A DNA stretch of 64,000 bases from positions 358,253 to 422,252 of the forward strand of contig NZ_QGOL01000008.1 in NCBI RefSeq assembly GCF_003259255.1. The letters run 5' to 3'. The stretch is from Algoriphagus litoralis. GTDB lineage: Bacteria; Bacteroidota; Bacteroidia; Cytophagales; Cyclobacteriaceae. Shown one piece after another: positions 58,249-64,000 of this stretch. How positions within the stretch are numbered: the stretch's first letter is position 1; every line of letters starts with the position of its first letter. Both the position numbers and the translations under genes were made by a program. The notes under the pieces were generated by a model. The model did no database searches. It was not told where the DNA came from and saw only the letters and a list, made by a program, of their open reading frames with translations.

Positions 58249-58961
58249 TCCATTTTTTCCAAAAGCTCCTTAGCCTGGTCCGAAAAAGCACCGGATTCTG
58301 AGGCTAGTTGCTGAAGCAGCTCCTTGGCTCTGCTGGTATTCCCATTGGCCAATTCTGCCAAAGCCAAATACCAAGTTCCACGGTGCTTCAAATCCAAATC
58401 CGTTGAATTAAATAGTGCTTCAAAGCTTTGAATGGCGTCATTGTATTTCCCTAATTGAAGTTGGCAATTCCCGATGTAGAGATCGATGTATTCTTCCGGA
58501 GAATTTTCTTTCAATGAATAAAAAAGGTCCAAAGCTTCTTGCCAATCCTCTTTTTCATAGGCCAAAAATACTTCATAAGTCAAGTTTTCCTGTCCATTTG
58601 CACGGGTCAGCGGTTCATGGATATTGCGCTGAGTCGTGTAAAAGGCCTGAAAAAGATCTTCCTTTTCCGCAGGCAAAAGAAACCACCACATTCCCAGCAT
58701 AGCCAGACCAATCAAACTCGCAGCAATACCCATCCAAAATCTTTTTGAACTGGTTTTTGGGGCTTGATTTTCGAGTTCTCCTAGTTTTTCCCGAAACTCG
58801 ACATCATCCTGCTGGCGCAGGGAAGAGCGGATCTCTAACTGAAAGTCCACTTCGGCTTTAAAGTCTTTATCGCGAGCCATCAGATCCTCGAAAGCACGCA
58901 TTTCATCCGAAGTGATGGTTCCTTCCAGATATTTTTCAATCAAGATTTCTGGCTCAGTCAT
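58245..58961 (-). CDS. Probable membrane anti-sigma factor with TPR ectodomain
   Basis: 238 residues. N-terminal 1-60 (EILIEKYLEGTITSDEMRAF) resembles the cytoplasmic part of anti-sigma-like proteins in Bacteroidota. One membrane helix at about 76-96, then a TPR-like ectodomain at about 125-235 (AYEKEDWQEALDLFYSLKEN, LGKYNDAIQSFEALF). It overlaps the sigma gene by 8 bases on the same strand, so they are translationally coupled. Anti-sigma role is inferred from position and topology; no zinc-finger anti-sigma motif (HxxxCxxC) is seen. Confidence 0.72.
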   Translation of the reverse strand: MTEPEILIEKYLEGTITSDEMRAFEDLMARDKDFKAEVDFQLEIRSSLRQQDDVEFREKLGELENQAPKTSSKRFWMGIAASLIGLAMLGMWWFLLPAEKEDLFQAFYTTQRNIHEPLTRANGQENLTYEVFLAYEKEDWQEALDLFYSLKENSPEEYIDLYIGNCQLQLGKYNDAIQSFEALFNSTDLDLKHRGTWYLALAELANGNTSRAKELLQQLASESGAFSDQAKELLEKMD

Positions 58962-59502
58962 GCTCTTTTTGGTTTTCTATCCAGGATTTGAGATTCTTCA
59001 GGCAGCGGCTTTTATGAGCCCGGACTGTATTTTCATTTTCATATCCTTCCAAAGCTTGGATTTCTTTGGTTTTTAGTCCCTCCAGATAAAATAATGTTAA
59101 CATTCGCTGGCAAGATTTCCCTAAAAACTCCAATCCTTTGCGAATAAGTGAAGCCCTTTCATCGTCGATTTCGGGACTTTCGTCAACAAAATCAATCAGC
59201 TCGGGAAGCTCATCTGCTCGATAGAGGATAGTTTTTCCTCGCTTTTTCATCCAATCAAAGGCCTTGTATTTGCCAATTGCGAAAAGATAAGTTTTGAAAC
59301 TGTGCTTAACCTGAAGCAGCTGACCACTTTTGGCTTGCCTTCTCAGCGCAATCAATGAGTCGTGAAAAAGCTCGAGGGATTCATCTTCATCCAAACCAAA
59401 TCTTCTTAAAAAACTGATAAAAGGATTTCGATAGGTATCGTAAAGCTTTTTCAGCAGCGCATCGTCTCCAGCCAATCCTTTGACCCACTGTGGATCGATC
59501 AT
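58954..59502 (-). CDS. ECF RNA polymerase sigma factor
   Basis: 182 residues. Region 2 at about 20-90 (YRNPFISFLRRFGLDEDESL, KYKAFDWMKKRGK) and region 4 at about 125-175 (KSCQRMLTLFYLEGLKTKEI, NTVRAHKSRCLKNLKSW). No region 3, as in ECF sigma factors. Likely held by the membrane protein encoded next and released on a periplasmic signal. Divergent from the OmpA-family gene with 72 bases between, a natural place for its target promoter. Confidence 0.9.
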   Translation of the reverse strand: MIDPQWVKGLAGDDALLKKLYDTYRNPFISFLRRFGLDEDESLELFHDSLIALRRQAKSGQLLQVKHSFKTYLFAIGKYKAFDWMKKRGKTILYRADELPELIDFVDESPEIDDERASLIRKGLEFLGKSCQRMLTLFYLEGLKTKEIQALEGYENENTVRAHKSRCLKNLKSWIENQKEHD

Positions 59503-59574
59503 AAAAATTTTATGCTTGGGGTGTTAATATTTTTTTTCGCTAGCCCACTAAGCTAAAAACAAATAGATCAAACC

Positions 59575-60981
59575 ATGAAGTATAACCCGATTTTCATCAG
59601 TTTTTTTTCGATCGCGATCGTTTTGGCTCCTTATTCCTCCCAGGGGCAATTTATAAAAGATCTCAAAAAACGGGCGGAGGAAGCGGCAAAGCAGACAGTA
59701 GAGCGAAAGACGGAAGAAAAATCCGCAGAAAAAACCGAACAGGCGATCGACTCCCTTTTCAATATAAAGCTAAAGAAAAAAGCAGGGAATGACACCTCCA
59801 ATCAGGAGGGGATGGAGATGGAATCCGGAGGATTTGAGGATTTCCAATACGAAACAGGCTATGAAGGTATACCAGGAAGCACTGAATCTGGGTCGCTGCA
59901 AGCCTATTCGAAGTTTGATTTCATTATGGGCTCCGATATTCTGTACGCAGAAGATTTTTCGAAAGCACAACTCGGTGATTTGCCTGATGGCTGGACCACC
60001 AGCAATACCCTGGAAGTCGTGGAATTAAATGCTTTTCAGGGAAAATGGCTCCAGCTGCAAAAAGGCAAGAATCTCTTTGCGCCACTGACACTGGGTACAC
60101 TTCCACAGGACTTCACCATGGAATTTGATCTGATACTGGATTACGAGCCGACCAAATTTGCAGCGGCCCGGATGTTCACGATCATTTTCAATGACTTGGA
60201 ATCCCCTTCGATCAAACTAGGAGATTTTTATGCCGGAAGTCATATGCTCGCACTGGGTACGGACAAAGGAATGAAATACAAGTACAAAAAATGGAAGGAC
60301 AGTCAGTATAATGAACGGGCCACGGAAGCGACACCGATTTTGGAAAAAAGCACACTACAACGTGGTACGCGTGTACGGTGCTCGATTTGGAAAAGCAAAA
60401 ACCGAATCCGGTTTTACATTAACGAAGAAAAGGCCTTTGACATCGTACAGGCAGAGTCACCTGACAATCCTTTCCGATCTATGAAATTCTACTCTGAGGT
60501 GTACAATGAGGGAGAGAATTTTTTTATCTCCAATATCCGAATGGCGGGTCCGCCTCCTGTGATCAACCGCGAATTGGAAGAAACGGGACTATTGGAAGCT
60601 ACGGGAATCTATTTTGAAACGGGAAGTGATGAAATCAAACCTGAATCCTATCCTACTCTGAGGCAAATAGCAGACTTCATGATCAAGTCAGGTGGATCAT
60701 TCACCATAGCAGGCCACACAGACAATATTGGGGAAAAGGAAGCCAATCGCCTGCTCTCCGAATCACGGGCATCTTCAGTGAGAAAAACACTGGTGAAAAC
60801 CTACGGTGTGGATACCAACCAACTCGCCTCTATTGGATTTGGTCAGCGATATCCCGTGTATCCCAATGACACGCCAGAAGGAAGAGCCAAAAACAGAAGG
60901 GTTGATATCATTAATCTCGCAGTTTACGAGGACTATGAGGGAAAATTGATCGAAAAAGTCTATGGAGAAGCGAGAAAATAA
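59575..60981 (+). CDS. OmpA family protein with lectin-like middle domain
   Basis: 468 residues. Signal peptide about 1-25 (SSQGQF), a coiled-coil-like charged region about 28-65, a middle beta domain (about 120-320, resembling concanavalin-like LPQDFTMEFDLILDYEP), and a C-terminal OmpA peptidoglycan-binding domain (about 345-455) with TIAGHTDNIGEKEANRLLSE and GFGQRYPVYPNDTPEGRAKN. Binds murein and probably sits in the outer membrane or periplasm. First gene of a likely four-gene operon (next start after 18 bases). Confidence 0.88.
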   Translation: MKYNPIFISFFSIAIVLAPYSSQGQFIKDLKKRAEEAAKQTVERKTEEKSAEKTEQAIDSLFNIKLKKKAGNDTSNQEGMEMESGGFEDFQYETGYEGIPGSTESGSLQAYSKFDFIMGSDILYAEDFSKAQLGDLPDGWTTSNTLEVVELNAFQGKWLQLQKGKNLFAPLTLGTLPQDFTMEFDLILDYEPTKFAAARMFTIIFNDLESPSIKLGDFYAGSHMLALGTDKGMKYKYKKWKDSQYNERATEATPILEKSTLQRGTRVRCSIWKSKNRIRFYINEEKAFDIVQAESPDNPFRSMKFYSEVYNEGENFFISNIRMAGPPPVINRELEETGLLEATGIYFETGSDEIKPESYPTLRQIADFMIKSGGSFTIAGHTDNIGEKEANRLLSESRASSVRKTLVKTYGVDTNQLASIGFGQRYPVYPNDTPEGRAKNRRVDIINLAVYEDYEGKLIEKVYGEARK

Positions 60982-60999
60982 ACATCAAAACTAACTTAT

Positions 61000-62280
61000 A
61001 TGAAAAATTATTTATCGTTCATTTTATATCTATTCCTCGGCTCCAGTCTCTCTTTCGCACAAGGGAAATGGGAAGGAACTTGGAACTCCACCCAAGGGAC
61101 AACACTCTATTTAGTCCAGTCTGGAGGCTATGTTTATGGCATCTTTGGCAATCAAGGGTACATTTTTGGCCGGGTAGCCCAAGGAGGAAACCGAGTTGCC
61201 GGCACTTACACAGACGAAATTCAAGGCGCATCTGGCCGATTTGAATGGTTAATGTCCAGCGAAGGAAATTCTTTTAGCGGCTTAAAAACATGGGGCGAGG
61301 ATTTCAAAGTACTGAATATTGACAATTCTACCGAGTGGAAAGGAAGTCGAAAATCCGGAGAAGACCTTACAAAGGTTCTGAAGAGTAGCAGTTTAGATTT
61401 ACGATTGGTGAGCAGCCCTCAAAACCGAGTGGCGGGAGTTTCGATAAAAGATAAAAAGGCATTTTACGGAAAGGCTAACGGAAATGCTTTCGCAGGGAAA
61501 TTAAGTGCCTTGGATGTGACAGGAAAGCGGACAAGTGAGGGGAATTTCAGTTTTGGACTTTCCTATGCAGTAGCAGCTAACTCCAACTCTACGGGAAATT
61601 CCGCGAGCACAACCACATCGACTTCTCCACCCAAAAATACCCGAACCACTTCTGAGCCCAAACTTCAAAGAGACTATAAGCTTAAAATCACCCTCAACTC
61701 AGTCAAACTCAATAAGGCCAGATTTGGAAATACTCAGAAGGGCGGCTTTTATGCTACTGTATTTTTCAATAATGATTCTAATATTCGAAGAATAAAGAAT
61801 AATGTTCCTGAACCTTGGGGAAGAACCCATGGAAATTGGAAAATTGGTAAAGCTCCTGATTTAGGCAACATTGTTTTCATGGGAGAATCGAAAACTCCAT
61901 GGGTAGTAGGTCAAAATGTCACAACCAAACAGGAGTTGATCTACGAGTTTAAAAAAACCACTCAGGAATTGGCCATAGATAATACCAGCTTGGAGTTTTG
62001 GACATCTTTTGATTATAACAATTATACTGGTGCCGGAGGAGATATGAAAAGTGATCGGTACATCGATATCAAAGAGATCATCAAATTCTTGTTGGGAGAA
62101 ACGGATGCCTCGGATTATCCCGATGCAGTACATGGAAGAAAAAGACTGCCAAATTCCACAGATACATTTTGGTTGGAGACCATAGGAGGAAAGCGCTATG
62201 CCCGAGGCTATGGAGACCTTTTTGACGGCAAAGATCAGGTAAGGCTGGGCTATGGATATACCATTGAATTGATCGACTAA
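61000..62280 (+). CDS. Secreted protein of unknown function
   Basis: 426 residues with a signal peptide about 1-21 (LSFAQG). Residues about 22-130 form a beta-rich domain with repeated GKWEGTWNSTQG and VYGIFGNQGYIFGRV, then a Ser/Thr-rich linker (about 190-220), and a second domain (about 225-426) with conserved-looking RFGNTQKGGFYATVFFNND and SLEFWTSFDYNNYTG. No family was recognised. It follows the OmpA-family gene by 18 bases, so envelope work is likely. Confidence 0.72.
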   Translation: MKNYLSFILYLFLGSSLSFAQGKWEGTWNSTQGTTLYLVQSGGYVYGIFGNQGYIFGRVAQGGNRVAGTYTDEIQGASGRFEWLMSSEGNSFSGLKTWGEDFKVLNIDNSTEWKGSRKSGEDLTKVLKSSSLDLRLVSSPQNRVAGVSIKDKKAFYGKANGNAFAGKLSALDVTGKRTSEGNFSFGLSYAVAANSNSTGNSASTTTSTSPPKNTRTTSEPKLQRDYKLKITLNSVKLNKARFGNTQKGGFYATVFFNNDSNIRRIKNNVPEPWGRTHGNWKIGKAPDLGNIVFMGESKTPWVVGQNVTTKQELIYEFKKTTQELAIDNTSLEFWTSFDYNNYTGAGGDMKSDRYIDIKEIIKFLLGETDASDYPDAVHGRKRLPNSTDTFWLETIGGKRYARGYGDLFDGKDQVRLGYGYTIELID

Positions 62281-62350
62281 GGTTTCTACCACTAGCTGAG
62301 TATTTCTAAGCGAATCAAGTCAGCTATTTAACATTTCAAACTAAAAAATT

Positions 62351-62998
62351 ATGAAAATTCAAGTCAAAAACTGTCTGGTATTAATTGCAATTGTGCTAGG
62401 ATCAAATGAAATCCTAGCGCAGGAAAACATAGTCATACCAAAGCAGGAAAAGCTGTCTGTAAGTGGTTCAGATGGAGATTATGAATCGATAATCCAAAAA
62501 ATCCAGTCTCAGCAACCCTCATTGAATCTGGATCGTGTCAGCATGGCAACCCTGGGAAAACGGGAAATCAGGGGAAGCTTAGTTTATACTGTAAAGCAAA
62601 ACGGAAAGGTGATTCATCAATCGGAAAGGATTCCAGTTGAAATTCAGGAAAAAGCTCAAACCCTTAATCTGAATAGTAATGGGCTGGAGGAGTCGATGAT
62701 CAGCACTTGGGAAAAGCAAGGATTTGTGCGTCGTCAGATCGGTCGGATCGATGATCCAGAAGCAAAAACCGGAAGTCTCCCAAATCCCATGGGGCCTGGA
62801 AGTGGAAAATCAGGAGGAGTTCAGAATGAGGGCAATGAACCTAAGCTCAAAGTTGTCGATAAGACTGGCCAACAAGGCTTTACCCGTCGACAAATCGGAA
62901 GAATTCCCATATCAGAATATGAGGTAGAAGTGACATTCTCAGGGCCAAATGGTAAAGGAAATTCTCAACCATCCAGCTTTTTAATTCTAATCAACTAA
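62351..62998 (+). CDS. Secreted protein with a duplicated GFxRRQIGRI motif
   Basis: 215 residues. Signal peptide about 1-24 (ILAQEN). The motif KQGFVRRQIGRIDDPE near residues 122-135 recurs as QQGFTRRQIGRIPISE near 174-187, about 52 residues apart, separated by a Gly/Pro/Ser-rich linker. I recognise no family. Gap of 70 bases to the gene before and 11 to the gene after, so part of the same operon. Confidence 0.68.
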   Translation: MKIQVKNCLVLIAIVLGSNEILAQENIVIPKQEKLSVSGSDGDYESIIQKIQSQQPSLNLDRVSMATLGKREIRGSLVYTVKQNGKVIHQSERIPVEIQEKAQTLNLNSNGLEESMISTWEKQGFVRRQIGRIDDPEAKTGSLPNPMGPGSGKSGGVQNEGNEPKLKVVDKTGQQGFTRRQIGRIPISEYEVEVTFSGPNGKGNSQPSSFLILIN

Positions 62999-63009
62999 AT
63001 TTCAATCTT

Positions 63010-63573
63010 ATGCAAAACCATTTCTTTAAATTCACTTATTTACTAGCCATGCCCATATTTTTTGCCTGCGGATCCTCAAATGAAAATGTCACTTTTGAGA
63101 ATATGGCTGATCAGGCGTTGGAAAAACAGGATAAAGCGATTGGGGATTTTGATGCATGCTCTGGTATGGATGAATCTGCATTCCGGGAAATCTTTGAAGT
63201 TCCTGAATCCTATGCGCTAATCGATGTATCAATGATAAATATCAGTAAAAGCACCTGCGTGATGGTTGGTGACGATTCGGGCAAAAAACTGGGAGTAATG
63301 GTTCAACTTATGTCAACTCCGGCTACTTACTCCGTAATTGCTGCAGGAATGAAACGGGACTTCAACAATGCACCTGAATCCAATCGGATCAGTGGACTTG
63401 GGGAAGCTGCTGTTTGGACTGAGCGAGAAAACCGAAAAGTCTCTGGAATCACAGTGGTGGGAGATGACCACGTTGTGGCTATTCTTTTTGATCATTACAA
63501 TACCCGTAGCAGAGAGCAGCTTCAGCCGATGTTGGAAGCCTATTATAATCATTGGGTAAAATCACTGAAATAA
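63010..63573 (+). CDS. Predicted lipoprotein of unknown function
   Basis: 187 residues. Signal with lipobox IFFAC (Cys20), then an acidic Ser/Asn-rich linker (GSSNENVTFEN). The folded part (about 45-185) contains alpha/beta segments; the helical end QLQPMLEAYYNHWVKSLK resembles nothing I can name. Last gene of the OmpA operon, 11 bases after the previous stop. The following 335 bases (63574-63908) hold only AT-rich DNA and the terminator below. Confidence 0.75.
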   Translation: MQNHFFKFTYLLAMPIFFACGSSNENVTFENMADQALEKQDKAIGDFDACSGMDESAFREIFEVPESYALIDVSMINISKSTCVMVGDDSGKKLGVMVQLMSTPATYSVIAAGMKRDFNNAPESNRISGLGEAAVWTERENRKVSGITVVGDDHVVAILFDHYNTRSREQLQPMLEAYYNHWVKSLK

Positions 63574-63851
63574 AGCTTGATTATGCAATATTCTCATCCA
63601 TCTCGTCTAATAAACCGCTTATTCTTATACTAGTTTAAGAGGTTTTTGTAAGAAAGATCTCGATCTTTTTAGCTATAAAAATGAATTTTTTAAAACTTAT
63701 TAATCAATAAACTCTAGCTCAAAATCAGTTCAATATTGTCATTTTTGTTTTGGAAAATTTAGGATACCGGTTTAATGACAAAGGCTTAGCCATCTTGATT
63801 TTCCTTAAATTGGAGAAACTATTATACTGATTTACATGACGGCAGAAAATC

Positions 63852-63879
63852 AAAAAAGCTCCCACTTGGGAGCTTTTTT
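63852..63879. terminator. Bidirectional terminator
   Basis: AAAAAAGCTCCC pairs with GGGAGCTTTTTT (12 bp, 4-nt loop ACTT), with A and T runs on either side, so it can stop transcripts from both directions. It lies between the operon end and the converging OmpA-family gene. Confidence 0.92.
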
Positions 63880-63908
63880 GGTACTACTCTAGATCTATCA
63901 ATTACTAA

Positions 63909-64000
63909 TTACATCGTATCCACTTTCTTCTGTCTGCCCGTGTAGCCGAAGGAGCTCTTACCCACTCTGAGCTCGGTGCGTCTGTTCAGCTGGTGCATCG
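63909..64000 (-). CDS. OmpA family protein, C-terminus only (5' beyond the right edge)
   Basis: The minus-strand frame ends at 63909 (TAA) and reads HQLNRRTELRVGKSSFGY then TGRQKKVDTM. NRRTELRV is the conserved end of the OmpA peptidoglycan-binding domain. Only about 30 codons are visible, so the whole protein cannot be described. It converges on the terminator at 63852-63879. Confidence 0.75.
   Translation of the reverse strand, partial: MHQLNRRTELRVGKSSFGYTGRQKKVDTM

Overview
The window looks like chromosomal DNA of a Bacteroidota member of the Cytophagales; the mix of genes would fit Cyclobacteriaceae such as Algoriphagus, but that genus is an inference from gene style, not a database match. 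Direct support: four secreted proteins carry C-terminal type IX secretion (T9SS) sorting modules, there is an Oar-like TonB-dependent receptor, start codons lack Shine-Dalgarno sequences, and several starts are preceded by the Bacteroidota promoter pattern TTTG-N19-22-TAnnTTTG. GC is moderate with AT-rich intergenic DNA. No phage, integrase, insertion sequence, CRISPR array or rRNA operon was seen.

Layout. 1-12.2 kb: three consecutive T9SS cargo genes (the first cut by the left edge) with near-identical C-terminal modules, PKD-like repeats or glycine-rich domains, separated by intergenic DNA holding REP-like palindromes and 11-bp tandem repeats. 12.7-18.9 kb: a beta-propeller lipoprotein and a 1451-residue AsmA-like membrane-anchored protein. 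18.9-19.65 kb: two tRNA-like genes on the minus strand with a leucine-type body, a GUC anticodon position and a variable arm of about 55 nt; this is the strangest part of the window. 19.9-25.8 kb: rluD, a PLP-dependent deaminase/desulfhydrase, an AlbA_2 (Schlafen-type) protein, uvrB and a DUF4105 protein. 25.9-31.6 kb: a fourth T9SS cargo gene, a GntP permease with a RidA protein, and an MltF-like lytic transglycosylase. 31.7-38.1 kb: a hydrolase plus a complete RND efflux system. 38.2-47.9 kb: DUF481 protein, Oar-like receptor, lysoplasmalogenase, aspS, M23 peptidase, rluF-like synthase. 48-52.2 kb: HigBA toxin-antitoxin, a GH16 relic, DinB and VOC proteins, LemA-DUF2207 pair. 52.4-55.1 kb: M1 aminopeptidase-like protein and an FMN-binding oxidase-like protein. 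55.2-59.5 kb: a TPR-CHAT caspase-like protein convergent with an ECF sigma factor and its probable membrane anti-sigma factor. 59.6-63.6 kb: a likely operon of an OmpA-family protein and three secreted or lipoprotein unknowns. The right edge cuts another OmpA-family gene.

How genes fit together. Much of the window concerns the cell envelope: secreted T9SS cargo, TonB receptor, RND efflux, murein hydrolases (MltF, M23), OmpA proteins and an AsmA-like protein. The CHAT/ECF/anti-sigma locus suggests a signalling unit in which a caspase-like protease could control a sigma factor across the inner membrane (inference). RNA-related genes are rluD, an rluF-like gene, aspS and the two odd tRNA-like genes; nothing in the sequence shows that these act together.
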